DNA of 64,000 nucleotides from Plectrocnemia conspersa. Lineage: Eukaryota; Arthropoda; Insecta; Trichoptera; Polycentropodidae. The notes below the pieces were generated by a model, which saw nothing but the letters and a program-made list of their open reading frames with translations, was not told the origin of the DNA and made no database searches. Below are positions 24,810 through 38,089 of this stretch, one piece after another. Each line of letters opens with the position of its first letter. The first letter of the stretch is position 1. The DNA lies in NCBI GenBank assembly GCA_009617715.1, contig VTFK01000003.1, forward strand, positions 992,001 to 1,056,000, read 5' to 3'. The position numbers were made by a program, and so were the translations under genes.

Positions 24810-24930
24810 CGAAAAGTGACAGGTTGGGCATGTGTATAAAAACAGATACACAGCGCCTGAATTAACAACTTCAATTCGAAACTTGCTCCCGAAAATATTG
24901 TTAAAAACATTAACCGGAGCTTTCTAACTT
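24810..24930 (+). promoter_or_regulatory. Possible TATA-type core promoter
   Basis: GTGTATAAAAACAGATACAC places TATAAA at 24835-24840, with a loose initiator (TTCAATTC) about 36 bases downstream, somewhat farther than usual. No convincing open frame follows. Could be chance or a decayed promoter. Confidence 0.15.
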
Positions 24931-25329
24931 GCACTCACTGAACTTGAGCCAAGTGGAATCGATAAATATTGAACAACAGATAAAATCGGGATAGAAAGTC
25001 ATTACATGTAGATAGTTGGATAATTATTTGAATTACGTTACAAAAAAAGTATAATACTTGAAAGTATATTTGGAAAGCTGTCAATTTTAAACTACGTTGT
25101 TTTTATGTGAATAACCATTTATTTATAAGACAAATAAATTTACAGCATAACGTCTTGTTATAATTTCATTTTGCTAGAGTGTTTTTAGTGAGACAGACCA
25201 ACTATTAGTATTATAATATATAGTTGCTGTATATTATACACTAGTACACATATGTTAAACCTACTATGTAATAACATAAACTATATTTTTGCTTTATGGT
25301 TAAAAAATGCTAACATAAGTTTTTTTGCG

Positions 25330-25700
25330 GTTAGCTACTTCTTACGAATCCAATATTTTTCAGCGATTCAATCTACGCCAAAGACATTGTCTTGTGACGT
25401 CGATTTTTTTACTATCTAGATAATCCTAGTAGCCGTTTTGAGGTCGCTGGTTAAAACATAAGGCTGTTATCACACGCGATCGTCGTCGCCCGACTCTAAA
25501 AGTATCCGCTTCTTATCTCCAAAAGACACAAACAGTAACAAACGACCGAACGGAAGAAGTGAATTTAACGACGTCGATATCTCTTATCAAAATCTTGAAA
25601 CCGGCCAGGCGGGAAGGACCTTTGTCCTTAATTTAGATCGGTCAGGTTAGTTAGTGCTTTCGCAAGTTGGACAATCAGCGTGACTATGTGATATTCTGGG
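25330..25700. promoter_or_regulatory. GC-elevated island, candidate regulatory element
   Basis: Includes CACGCGATCGTCGTCGCCCG, ACGACGTCGATATC and a hairpin-forming AAGGACCTTTGTCCTT near 25615. No coding frame. Confidence 0.3.
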
Positions 25701-26740
25701 TAGGTGTACGATTAAATTGCAAATCATGCCATATTCATAATGGGGGTGTGAAATAACACGAGTGTATGAAAATGCAATTTATGCGGAGGGAAAAGTAATT
25801 GCACTGATGATAAAAAATAGGGAATTTTAATTGGAAATATATGTTTACAATTTTTATTATTTTTTACTACTGACATTTATTACAGTGAATAATAAAAGTT
25901 ACTCTATTGCAATCACTATAAAATTATGCTGCTAATAAAATATAACAACTGCTAGATAAACAACATGCTAAGCTAGAAACTATATTTTACTTTTAACTAT
26001 AAAATTTTGATTTTTTGATATAATAAGAAAACAAACAAGGCTTGAAAAACAACACTTAAAAACTCATTAATAATTCAATATAATATAAATAATTTTTGCG
26101 ATAACATTCGCATGCATTCTTTAATTAAGCAGTTAATTTAAAAAAATGGTATAATAAGTCTGAATTTTGACAATTAAACTACTATAAAAATATTCAAAGA
26201 TAAAACATTTGGGCAAATATACATAAAGCGAAACATCAGACCATTATTTAAACACAAGCAAAAAATATTAAACATAGTTTTGAATAATTACATTTGTAAA
26301 AAAAAATAAAACGAAATATGCTGTGAAGGTTTTTGTAGTTTCACAATAATTAAAATAATAATAATTAAAATCTTCAGGAGCATTTACAATTTTTTAAATA
26401 AAATTTACATTGTAATTTTATATCGAAATTTTTCAACAGAAAGGGTCCCATTATTTTCTTAATTTATATTTAACTTTCTTCACATTCCATAAGTACAACA
26501 AATTTGTATGGAGAGTGGTCTATTAACCAATAGAAATGAGAGTATGCTATTTTTGTTGGGAGAACATAGTTCTATATTTGTAGAAAAGCGCATCAAAATA
26601 TGGTTTGATACGGGTATTTATTTTACGTGCCCATGAGGGCAATAGAAATGTCGGTTAAACGTCAAAGCGTAAGTTATCAATTGCAAGGTAATCGAAAAAT
26701 GCATGAAAGTGCATAATAATTCACGATAAATGATGAAAGA

Positions 26741-26850
26741 CTTTTGTTTATAAAAATACGGGGCGCGGGACCGCAACCGCGCCCGTGCGAACGCGCCGGA
26801 GGTTGCCAGTCGAGAGAATCCGCCACGCCAGTGCTACGAGAGCGCATAAA
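26741..26850. promoter_or_regulatory. Isolated GC-rich block with a strong hairpin
   Basis: Immediately after TTTATAAAAATAC (TATA-like) comes a GC-rich block. GGGCGCGG and CCGCGCCC can pair around an eight-base loop near 26762-26786. This is one of the most GC-rich 80-base segments in the window. A minus-strand 66-codon frame crosses it without codon bias. It may be a core promoter or an unannotated first exon; neither is shown. Confidence 0.25.
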
Positions 26851-27187
26851 TACATATAAATAAGCTCCCTGCATCAATAAACCTTATCACTCCGTCCCTC
26901 ACGTGATGTAATGCTTAAGTTTAAATATATTTATTTCTGTATGTAATATTTTGATGGGAACAAAATTTAAAAAATTAAGTTTTGTTTTTTTTTTATTGCT
27001 CCATAAGCCACATTAAATAAGTATTTTTTGTTGTGTAAATATATTATTTTTAACTTGAACTTGAGTTGAGATGTTATATTGATAAAGTAAAAATAAATAA
27101 ATATTGTTTTAATTCATAAAAACAAATAAATAAACTTGCACAAAAACAAAGCTACGCTGAGTATCGACTAAGATAATTTAATATTAA

Positions 27188-27262
27188 GAAAGCAGCCGCT
27201 TCTCTCTTCACGTCAACTCTAGTACAGCTACGATGTCCATCATCCAGAGTTCAACCTGATCC
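27188..27262 (-). repeat. Dispersed repeat R1, copy 3
   Basis: Minus strand: GTACTAGAGTTGACGTGAAG then AGAGAAGCGGCTGCTTTC. The upstream CTCTGGATGATGGACATCG resembles the region upstream of copy 52920-53020. Confidence 0.65.
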
Positions 27263-27469
27263 TCGAAGACGACTGTCTGTACCAATATATTTTTTATAAT
27301 TGAAATATTTGCAGCTTCAGCAATGGCAAATTTGAATTTATGGTTAGCGTTTGAAATGTAAATTAATTAATTGCCGCAAAGTAAACTTCAAATTTAATAT
27401 ATATTCGATATGCATGCATAATTTATCAATTTATTTCAATAATTAACGAATCGCAAACGCCGAACGTTT

Positions 27470-27640
27470 GCATGATTTACAAGCCCCGGGTGATTTTTCA
27501 CAATCTGGTAAACTCTGACGTCCGATAAGGAAAAAAATTGGTTTCGCATGGCTGACTCGTATCCCGTTTCCCGGTTCGAATCCGAGAAGGTACGGCCGCG
27601 GGCGTTGGGATTCAATGTTGTAATAAATGAGACATCCCAT
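27470..27640 (+). repeat. tRNA-derived SINE-like fragment
   Basis: GCATGGCTGACTCGTATCCC (A-box-like) is followed by CCCGGTTCGAATCCGAG, a good pol III B box. Beyond this lie ATAAATGAGACATCCCATGA and a repeated AATAAATGAGAC. No full tRNA fold is seen. Two overlapping minus-strand frames (73 and 89 codons) are by-products. Confidence 0.4.
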
Positions 27641-27799
27641 GACGGAACATAATAAATGAGACAAAAAAAGGAATGCGAAAACCCCAGCATCGGTACTACT
27701 GTCAAGGCGAACGAAATAAAATAACTTATAATAATAAAAAACTCATCCTAAATACGACGTGCTATGTATAATATATTATTTTTATTAAATAAACTAGCT

Positions 27800-29050
27800 T
27801 TATTACCCGAGATAGACTCAAACTCATTTATCATTATACTTTATTCATCCTGTTATTATAAAAAAATATTTAATTGTACCTATTGGATTAACGTATTGCA
27901 GTAGCACGTAATCGGTAGTGAGTACATCGCTGTTCAGTTTCTTTGGCGGTTGAAAGTTGAAAATTGCACAGTTGCCCTGGAAATGGCAGCTAGAATGCAA
28001 ATGTCACATCACTTCTGTTCACCGTTTGAAAGTACTTTTTGTGACAAACAGAGAGACATTTATATTTTATTTTTTCAAAGTATATATAAATAATTATTTC
28101 GTTTTAATTAAGCTAAATTAAAAAATACAATAGCCTTCTAAAATTAAGTAAATATATTTTTTTTTTAAATGAGCTTGTAGAAAAGTGGGAAGCAATCATA
28201 TTTCTTCGAAAAAACTTTGTTAAACCGTCTCATAATAACTTGAATAACCTTGTTTCTGTGCCGTTATATATATAAGTCAATAGTGAAAGATCATATGATT
28301 CTCAGAAAGATAAGAAAAAATGGATCAATTAAAGTAATTAGTATTTTCAAATTGCATAACATCAGAAATATTAATCTAAGATGGTATGAAAAATTAATAT
28401 TAATTTTAAACGTCATAGAGTCAAATAATAAATTCTGCTTTGTTGATGAAAATATTATAATCATATTTAATAAAACTGTTATAATATTACATAAAAATTA
28501 AGCTGCAGTTATTCACATCAAAAATACAAAAAAATTTGTATTTAAAAACCCGTTGATTTTTCAATGATCTTAAAATAAAGACGGAAACTAGCCACGAGCG
28601 CGTTTGACTATAAAATTAGTTCAGATTACGTACGAGGGGCCAGCGACTTTTAAAAAGACCTTTTAACTGATTGTTTTCACTTTTATTGCTCGTTGACACG
28701 AATAATAAATTTTACAGCATTTATAAAGATTCGAAAACCAACACGCACTGGTGTATGTTATAATATTATATATTATATACTTGTGTGTATGTGCATTTAT
28801 ACTTGAAAGAATGGTAAACTTGTTCATTATGTTTTTCAGGTCAAGGCACTCGAGACAAACACTTTTATTAACGTTTTAAAATTAATGTAAACTTTTAATT
28901 GTTTTCCTCAGTACTTGATGGTCTAATTAAATTAAATTTACATATTTTTAGTTATAATTTAGTACAAAAAATTCCTATTACATAAGGAATAAAAACAGAT
29001 CCATAAACCATATAATATTTTTCAAAACATAATATATAATAAAATTAACT
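27800..29050. other. AT-rich noncoding stretch
   Basis: Mostly AT-rich. The 27900-28030 block is slightly GC-richer (TTTCTTTGGCGGTTGAAAG). An 83-codon Lys/Ile/Asn-rich frame at 28250-28501 is a composition artefact. Confidence 0.4.
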
Positions 29051-29055
29051 GAAAT

Positions 29056-29057
<2 letters not shown>

Positions 29058-29135
<78 letters not shown>
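29058..29135. repeat. TA dinucleotide microsatellite
   Basis: About 78 bases of uninterrupted TA repeats. Confidence 0.95.
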
Positions 29136-29137
<2 letters not shown>

Positions 29138-29932
29138 CAAATCATATTTTTTTTATTATATATTACATAGAATACGTATTTGCTTCTAATTGCTAAAATA
29201 GAAACATAGTATAAAATTTCACATCACTCGAATTAAAACACAGCAAATCGTAATTTCCCAAAATTCACAAAAAATTTGACTTCACCTTATGAACAACTCA
29301 AAAATGATTAATTTTCGTTGCATAAATATTATTTTTAATTTAATATTTTTTTACCTCAAAGAGTAATTTAAAGTCAATTTCTTTAATGATGCAATTAAAA
29401 ATAATAAATAATAACTTTAATGACATATAAATTTATTTATGTAATAAATAAAAACTATTATTTAAAGAAACGGTACAACTTTTCTGTAAAAAAAGCTTGA
29501 AATTTGTCCGATTTTATGTGGCAACCTGCGAAACTTTTTTACAAACTTTGCAAAAGATATACAATATTTAATTTTGAATCTCTCTTTATGAGGTTTTTTT
29601 CTCAACTTTTCCATTATAAACATTAGCCTAATAATCTAGTTTTAAGAATTTGAAAATGTAGTAAATTAAGGTAATAAATTAGGCTAGATACTTAATAATA
29701 TAAATAATGTATCACATATAAAAATTTTAAAAAATAAAGAACTTGTTAAGAAAAATGTTTAATTAAAAAAATTAAAGCTCTCGTCTTAATATCATATCCA
29801 CATAAAAAAAAATAATAGGTCTTATTTATGCCGTTTAATTAAGTAATAAACTCTTTGTACCGCATAACATTTTAGCTCGAGTACCACAGTGCAGTTTACT
29901 GGGGTCATTTATCTTTCATATATATATGTTAC

Positions 29933-30455
29933 AGTGAATGTGTATTTTTTACTAATATTTTTTAAGCTTCTGTTTTAGTGAAATTATATCGAATAACATT
30001 TTCCCAAATTTAGGAATATATTTATACTGATGAAAATGTATATCAAACCAAACCCTAACCTACACGAATCAACCTAATGACAGTTTAAAAACAATAGTTT
30101 AAATTCAAGTTGGGATTGGTTTATTCGCTTAGTTTATGTTTAGGTTTCAACATTAAATGGACGTTTTGCAACTGAATGTATAATTTTAAGTAAAGTTATA
30201 TTTTACTAGTAAAAATGTATCAAGCATCATTAGTTAATATTCATTATTTACACCAACATTCCGAATTGTGGCATTTATAACTGTCAGTTGAAGACCACCA
30301 CTAAAGCTTTACGCCTGTCAAATGACAGCTTAGAGCAGCTTATAATTGTACTAGCACCTGTCAAATAAATTAAATTTTCACTAGTAAAAATGTATATATA
30401 TGATTTCACTGAAATTCCAGTAAAAATATATTTTTACTGGTAATACATATTCACC
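29933..30455. mobile_element. MITE-like element with imperfect inverted ends
   Basis: The left end AGTGAATGTGTATT and, further in, TTTAGTGAAATTATAT match the right end read in reverse (GGTGAATATGTATT and TTTCAGTGAAATCATAT). At 30417-30440 lies a perfect 24-base palindrome (CCAGTAAAAATA and its complement). Copies of ACTAGTAAAAATGTAT occur inside at 30205 and 30380. Noncoding, so non-autonomous if mobile. Confidence 0.4.
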
Positions 30456-31219
30456 TTCACATATACACTAATGCTATTTCTATTTAAAAAAATGCAATTG
30501 CATCTAAAAATCAACAAATATTTCATCATATATTTTATTAAAAGAAGTATACAACCTTAGCATTTACTTCTTACAATCACATAAAATAGAGAGCGAGTTC
30601 CAAATATGTTGATAAATTTATACTGCAATGGTAGCAAGTCAGACTTGCTGCCATTGTGACCTTAACACCAATATTTTACAATAGAAGCTCATGATCAATA
30701 GAAAATATTGTTAATATATAAACAACTGATTAGACCAGACATAACATACATTTTCTAGTGTGGAGTAATACATGTAAAACATAAATTCATTTGAAATAAA
30801 GCGATTTAATTAATACAACACACTTTTTATTCTAAATTTTATATATCATACTGCCAAAATGATAAAAAAAAATTACGAGAGATGTTAAACTACTATTCTA
30901 GAATTTATGACTACGAAAACAACAAACTCAGATTTAAATATAGACATTAATTAATTTAACTGATATTACTTAAAAATAAAATCCAATTCCACTAGCTTTA
31001 TATCGCTTGTTAAGAAAAGCAATATAAAATATGTATTTATATAATATATGAACAAAAAAGTTCGTCCATATTTTTTTATTTGTCACAAATTACAATTACA
31101 ATTGTAATTCTCTCGCCCCATTTTATTACGAAAAGAGAGAAGCTGTGAAATTATAATATTTAATTCATATATTAATTAGTGCAAAATCGCATTTTTAATT
31201 TTTTAAATTTAAAATTGTT

Positions 31220-31500
31220 ACTAACAAACACCCGACGTTCGTTTCGCGAGCCGCTACTGGATCGTGTCAATTGATAGAAGCACTATGTACGTAAACCGTG
31301 CACCGATCGCGGTGCACTCTGTGCCGTGACAGCGTCGCGCGCGACACTGAGGAAAGTTTTGCCAGGGCGGCGCGTGACACGCAGAGCGTCCACCGGCCAA
31401 TCGCGACAGCGACACTGACCCGCGCGGTCACGTGACGACCTGGCTCTCTGCCCTGGAATTTCGCCGGCCGGGACATCCTCGACTGTCAAAACATAAAGAC
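31220..31500. promoter_or_regulatory. CpG-rich island, candidate promoter or first exon
   Basis: The most extended CpG-rich block in the window. It holds GTCACGTGAC (31427-31436, E-box palindrome), a CCAAT box in GGCCAATCGCG near 31395, and GCACCGATCGCGGTGCAC (a palindrome-like site near 31300). Two minus-strand frames of 68-69 codons overlap here without clear bias. Orientation is unknown. A minus-strand transcript would point toward the 3205-3363 coding exon, but nothing shows that they join. Confidence 0.4.
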
Positions 31501-31529
31501 CAATTTCTCCGCGTTAGCCACATTATTGT

Positions 31530-31620
31530 CAGGGCCGGATTGAGTCTAGCCGGTGCTCTAAGCTCATTTCAGTAACAGCGCCCCCACTACAATCAGTGGC
31601 GTTACGTGATTTATGTAGAA
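31530..31620. mobile_element. hAT-like terminal sequence(s)
   Basis: CAGGGCCGGATTGAGTC at 31530 and CAGTGGCGTTACGTG at 31594 both resemble hAT-type ends of insects and lie 64 bases apart, pointing rightward. No matching partners were identified. Confidence 0.3.
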
Positions 31621-31908
31621 AATATATGACTAAAATCACAAAAAAACATCTAATCCATGTATCTATACTGTAAGAAAATGTGTCACAAATTATAAAACGA
31701 TGAGTTATCTACACAAATAGTTTTTAACCGCTGGCCGACAAATAATAGCTGACGGCCCGTGAAAGTGTTATTGCCACTTAACAGAAGATAAAGGAAACTT
31801 TAATGGAATGTAAGACAGAAGCAAAAAATAAAACTTGCTATTTGTTATTTCTGTTCGAAGCATAGTGATCTTACAGATGCGCCAGTAATATTTTTAAATT
31901 ATGCAACC

Positions 31909-31951
31909 ATATTATGCTTAAATCAATAACTTATTGATTTAAGCATAATAT
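31909..31951. repeat. Perfect 43-base palindrome
   Basis: Two perfect 21-base arms (left arm begins ATATTATGCTTAAATC) separated by a single C at 31930. It is AT-rich and would extrude as a cruciform. Function unknown. Confidence 0.9.
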
Positions 31952-31959
31952 TAAGTTTG

Positions 31960-34480
31960 TCTTCAATTCTTATTTTAAAATATCAATAAATACTTTGACA
32001 TATGATAAATCAATAAAGCTTTTTTTTGGTCCCTTAGGGGACTTTAAGTTAATAATAGTCTGTTCCAGCTATGATTATTGTATTGTATTCACAATTTATT
32101 TATTTTATTTTAATAACCTATTTAGCTAACATAATAATTATAATAACATAAACAGAATATAAAAAAGTCTTTAATATTATAATTTATTTATTAATGCAAG
32201 AAGTTGTTTTTTTATTCCATTAAGGAAACCAGCTAAATTTTTATTTTGGCTCATTGTCTTATATTCCCCTGGCCGTACTCATTTTCTTATACCTATCTAT
32301 TCTTTAATTATCTATATTTCTTAAATTAATAATTAAATATTTTATGAAAATCCAACCATTCCAGTCTTTTAATTATACTTCTACAACACCAAAAAAAAAA
32401 ATAATGAGCGAGACGAACTATAAATATGTATTACTTATATTTAAAATTTTTTTTTATTGATTTTAGCTTAAATGAAAGCCTCATAAAACAATATTGTAGC
32501 AGTGTTTAAAATAATTACATACACAAAATAGAACTGCTATCATTTAAATTAAATTTATCATTACCGTATTATATAACCATAGAAATTTGTTAAACCTTAT
32601 TTTTACAGCACAATTTAAAAAATCAGAATGAACTGCCGAGGAGTGAGAATTGAATAGAGCTCTCACATCCCTTCAGAAACTGACATAGAATGCAATATTC
32701 AATCCTCACTTTTTGGATTTGAAAGGTGTTCATATTGAATTTTTAATTCCTGAGCTGTCAAAATCAGTTACAAAAAAGAAAATCGGATTAATCGAACGTT
32801 CAGCAATTGCTCACAGACATTTGACAGCTTTTTTTATTATATATTAATAGCTTTTGTACCCGGCTTAAATCGAGCGTTTTCCCCTAATTGTACATATATA
32901 AGATATTTAAGTCTTATCTTACAGCACCTATAAGTGTTTTAAATACGTTACTTAATAACACAATTGATAAAGTATTTGAATTATTTATAAGTACATTAAG
33001 CGAAATTGCTTAATTATATAAGACAGATAACTAAAAATTCTGGGAAACAACAACTAACTTATTTCATTTCATTTCTATCGTATAATAGCAGCATAATATG
33101 ACTGCCATTCTTGAGAGATATTTTATATTGTAAAAATCCTATCTATCTTTTTTTTTAATTAAGCTTTTCAATGCAAGACAATGTAGCATTCAATCTAATG
33201 AACCGATAAATGTATTTCATTGAATTTTATTGTTTAATTGCATTGCTTGGTTTGTTTACTGTTACAGCTTACATGAAAACACAATAGAGAATTTTACATA
33301 ATTCCCCATTCAAAAGCATCAATTAAACAAAAGTTACTTTACGAGAAAACCCTCTTAAGAAATAGTTATATTAAAACACAATAGAGCCAGACTTGTTTCT
33401 TTTATAGAATTGTTTTTCGAGAATTTCCCAAAAAAATCCGAATCAAAAATTATCTGATTTCTCTAATAAATTCATAAAACCATTTTGGTTCTAATATAAA
33501 TTTGTATAAATGTTTTATAACTGCTAAAATTTTACTAAAACTACTGAAAAATAAATATGGACTTTAACGACTATATATTTTGACTATTGTTGTTCAAACC
33601 TTATTTATTTTTCTAGACACTGACACCTAAATTAATTCTGCGATTTAAGTTTCAGTGTAGATTTTACTAACAATACAAATACTGATTTATACAAATCACA
33701 GAAAAACCATACTGGTGTCACACTGATTCATAAAAATCACATGTAATTTAAAAAAGAATACTGTATTTAACTTATGTTATCATTTTATATAATTTGAGTT
33801 TATCTTAGGTAAGATTTTAGTTGAACATACTAATAAAAAAGCCAATGGTGATAATTTTTGTATAAATTAATTTTATTTTAATACTTTATGAAGTATTTTT
33901 TTTTTAATGTTTTAACAGAATTAAAAGCGTAAAATATATCTTAAGGCTTAATTTATTTTTCTAATGGTTATGTAATAAATATATAAATTGATACTAATAA
34001 TTTCCTAAGCACATTTTTATATTCCAGCTCTAATTTATTTTTATATGCACTTTTAGGTTTCATAAATTACATTAAAAAAATATCATTCTGCTTTTTAATT
34101 TTTTTTCAATGATAATAAAATAACATTTAAAATAATAAAAAAATATATTTATGAACATTTAATTTAAAGATATTAAGGAGACTAGTGATTTCTTAAACAC
34201 TTTTAGAATTCAGCTTGTATTTATTTTTAGATGTCATTCAAAATCATTTCAAGATGCAACTCAAGAATTTAGGTTAATGTCGTTAACGAGTAAAAGCTTT
34301 TATTAACCTAAAACAATAGAGTTTGAAATAAAACCAAAATTCCACAATTTTTAATAGAATCTATTTGTACTAAAATATTCAAAAGCCACAAAAATACTGA
34401 ATATTATCAGATTTTTATTTATAACTTGCAAATTATTTTTCGATCTTGATTGAAACAAACACGAACCATTAATATCGATT
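31960..34480. other. AT-rich noncoding stretch
   Basis: No frames, islands or clear repeats. 32630-32760 is slightly less AT-rich (GAGCTCTCACATCCCTTCAG) and may be an unrecognised decayed repeat. Confidence 0.45.
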
Positions 34481-34489
34481 TGATCGATA

Positions 34490-34680
34490 ATGCGGCTGAC
34501 GTTAGTGTTTACGTCATTCATTAAGGTGTGCTCAGGTGAAACTCATCGATCGGATCGGTCCGATTCGCGTCGGTTAATCAGCTCCTTTACAAATCCGTTT
34601 TCCGGATAAATGGACCGAACGCCGACTCTGCTCGATAAATTACCGAGAGATAGATAAAAGTTCTGTACTCCATTTGTACA
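34490..34680. promoter_or_regulatory. GC-elevated island, candidate regulatory element
   Basis: Contains ATCGATCGGATCGGTCCGAT, CGCGTCGGTTAATCAG and CAGGTG, with ACGTCATTCATTAAG at its left side. No frame. Confidence 0.3.
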
Positions 34681-34689
34681 CATTACACA

Positions 34690-37600
34690 TATGTATGTGG
34701 AATATATAGGAAGGAGCTTTTGTGACGGGATACCCCGGAACGGCGTTCCGGAATGACGTGTGCTTTTTTGTTAAGCCGAAGCTCAGTTTTTTATTTGATT
34801 TTATTGGAGTTACGTGGCGTGTGCTATTTTATATTTATATATATATATATATATATATACACACGTAATTAAATTAAGCTTCAGTTCAATTAAAACGTTA
34901 ATAATAATAAATGTGGTTATAATAAACCATACCTCAATAACCTCCGATCCAATATTAACAGAGTAATCGTTTGAATACGCTTTATGTTTATTTATAATAT
35001 AACTCCGAATTAATTAACCATGATTCCATTCACGGACCTGAAATTAATATTAGGTTTGTAAATGGTTCTTAGTGTATTTACATTAAGTATTATAAACTAA
35101 GAATGTACACAATCTTACATAAAGACGTATATCATACGTTAGATATATGATAGTAGAATAAAATGTGAGGTAAATTTATAGTGTAGTATTTCTGTGATAA
35201 AACAGTAAATAAAATTATATGTATAACCTAGTTTATTTTAGCCCTTGAATCATAATATTATTCTATATAACGTTTTAACACATTTTACGATATATTGTGT
35301 GAATATCAATAGTTTGTAAAATAAAAATGAACCAAAACTGATTCAAAAATTCCAAAACAAACAAAAAATACATTAAACTACCTTAAAGCAGAACAACCCT
35401 CCAAATCATAATTAATAAATACTGGATTAAAGTTATTTAATTAATGCTTAACTTACTTTTTAGTACATGCAATGATTTCAAAACAATTAAATCTGTATTG
35501 AAATTATAAATCAATCATACTTGCAAAACGATATTTATTAACTTTTCTCTGTAAATGAAATTTCTAAACAGATAACTATTTTTATAATTAAATCGTGATA
35601 AATAAAGATATTACTTAAGTTAGATATTTTATTTTTAATAGTTAACAATGATAATATTTTATGAAAATATTATTATTATTAACTATAAAAAAATAATTAT
35701 AATCGTACACCGAAATATAATCTAAATTGAAAATCTGAGATTAAAATGTAGCAATCCTAAAAACACAGCATGTAAAATTATGTGATGAAAATAATTACTA
35801 TTTTTTTAAATTGATTTTATAAATAAACTGAAATTACTATATAAAGAAAAATAATTGAAACATCATAAGAATTTTTAATGGATATAATTTTTTTATTTTT
35901 TTAGAATAAAAAAAATTAAGAAATCGATGATCGATAAAAATCGATGAAAAACGATAAAAACCAATAGCATTTTTTAATAAATAAAGTAAAAATACTACAT
36001 GAAGTAAATTAATTAAAACATCATTAGAATTTTTAATACATATAATATATTTTTTTTTAATAAAAAAAATCAGGAAATTGCTGATATCTAAAAAATTCTT
36101 AATTATAACAACTAAATTAAGTTATTTTTATGTAAGATAAGAACCTTGTTGCTTACTAGATTATTAATATAATTTAAAATAACATATTATAAATACAGAT
36201 GTATGCCATCATACTATACTTTATAATAAATCTACAAGATTTGCTTATAAATCAAGCTAAACTTTTATGCTTTTATAAAATAAACAACATATTTATTTTT
36301 TTATAAAAGAATTTAGCTGACAAGCAATTACTAATATAAATATTGTGTTTATTACGGCAGTAATAAAAATTTTTAAAGTATTATTTCTGTAGTATACTTT
36401 ACCATTATTTTAATTTAAAAAATATTTCAACTAATTTAATATTTTTCTAAATATATATAGAACCTACTGTTCTAATGTATGTATGTATTTATTTATATTT
36501 TTTATATAAACGCAAAATATAAAATTGAGAATACAATAAGTTGCTGGTTTTTTACTATTTTTAATTAAAAAGAAGAACTAAAAAATATTAAATAAGACTC
36601 ATAATATATTATTGTATAAATTAAAGAAAAATAGAAAAACCGTTTTAAAGCGAATTATAAAATGCATAAATTGATTATTTTATTGATTTAAATTAGGACT
36701 ATTTTAAATGATGTTTGTAACTAGGGAGCTAAAGCTTATAAAAAATATACTTATGCCTCAAAAGTAAGATGTGTATGGAAATTTTAAATTTATACTAATT
36801 TTGTAGAACATATATAGCAATATTATATATAAAAATAAAACTTTAACTAAATGAATGGTTTCAAATGAATGCATAATAATTTAAGTTAACATGATCTTAA
36901 GTTGTTATATTATTTTCAATATGCTTCAAGCAACAAGAACCTTATTGAAAATAACTTTTTTGTGTTGAAAATTGTGATAGCCTCTGTTCAAAAAGATATG
37001 TCGCTAGATGGACTTACGCCACTTTCAAAAATAACAGTTATACAATAATATTTTACAGTCAAATATAGTTTATGCAATTCATAGTGATTTTATATTATAA
37101 TTGTTTTTTTTTATAAATATACATAAAATACATACATACATGTTTACTATAATCCAGCTTTAACTATTTTTTTTAATTTGGACTTACGCCACTTTCAAAC
37201 ATAACCACTCATGATAAAAGAAAAATTTAATATGTATTTAATAAACCGTAATCTTATCTAAGATCAAAAATAAAAACGATCTACAGTAAAATCAGAGAAG
37301 ATGATGTTGCAAAGATAACAATGATTGCTATGATATAATGATACATAGATATAAGAACATGTAAAAGCTTAAGGGAATATTTTTCGTATGTAATAATTAA
37401 TATTATAATATGTCACTAAAAATCTGCAAAAATAAAAAATATCAAGTTGATCCAATGGAAGAAATACCTAAATTAAAATATAAAATAAATATATACCTCT
37501 TTGTGCATTAGTTTGTGTTTTTAATATTTAATATATTTAAAATTATACAATCAGCTCTTTGCTAATATAAATAATTTAATAAAATACATAACAAAGAGCA

Positions 37601-38080
37601 AATCAATGGTTAATCAATTGTGTATGTCGCTTCTATTTATGTGGTTTTCCGCAAATATTTGAGTGAATCTCTAATATTTAATCAGTCATGGCGGTATTAT
37701 ATTATTTAATGAATGACTTAAGAATGGACGTAGTTTACTTTTCTTTAGTTACAAATAGGTATATATTTTCTATATCCGAAAGAAGGGGATGTTTTTACAT
37801 TAGCTAATTTAATTTTTAAGCGGTATTTATTTTGTCAGCAAAATCATTACCATGGTTCACGAATTTTAAATGATTTAGACTGAAGAAATAAAACTTTTAG
37901 TATACTCTAATCACGTCAGATAAAATATACGTACTATTGTCTTTTTATATTTATTTTTCCAGGCAACGTAATTTATTATACTACGGTTCTAATAAATTAT
38001 TCAAATATATATTTTAAATATTATTTTTTTGTTTTTCATGATCTGAATATAATACAAAAATACACTTTGATTTATCAACG
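34690..38080. other. AT-rich noncoding stretch with a short exact repeat
   Basis: Contains a TA run at about 34836-34860. A 21-base exact direct repeat (TGGACTTACGCCACTTTCAA plus A) lies at 37009-37029 and 37179-37199. Otherwise nothing recognised. Confidence 0.5.
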
Positions 38081-38089
38081 GGTACAATG

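Noticed and set aside
24835..24873. A gene starting at the TATAAA box
   Set aside because: Initiator spacing is too long and no coding frame follows; kept only as a low-confidence promoter candidate.
27540..27600. Possible tRNA gene (CCCGGTTCGAATCCGAG)
   Set aside because: The B box is good, but no acceptor stem or anticodon arm can be assembled; treated as SINE-like.
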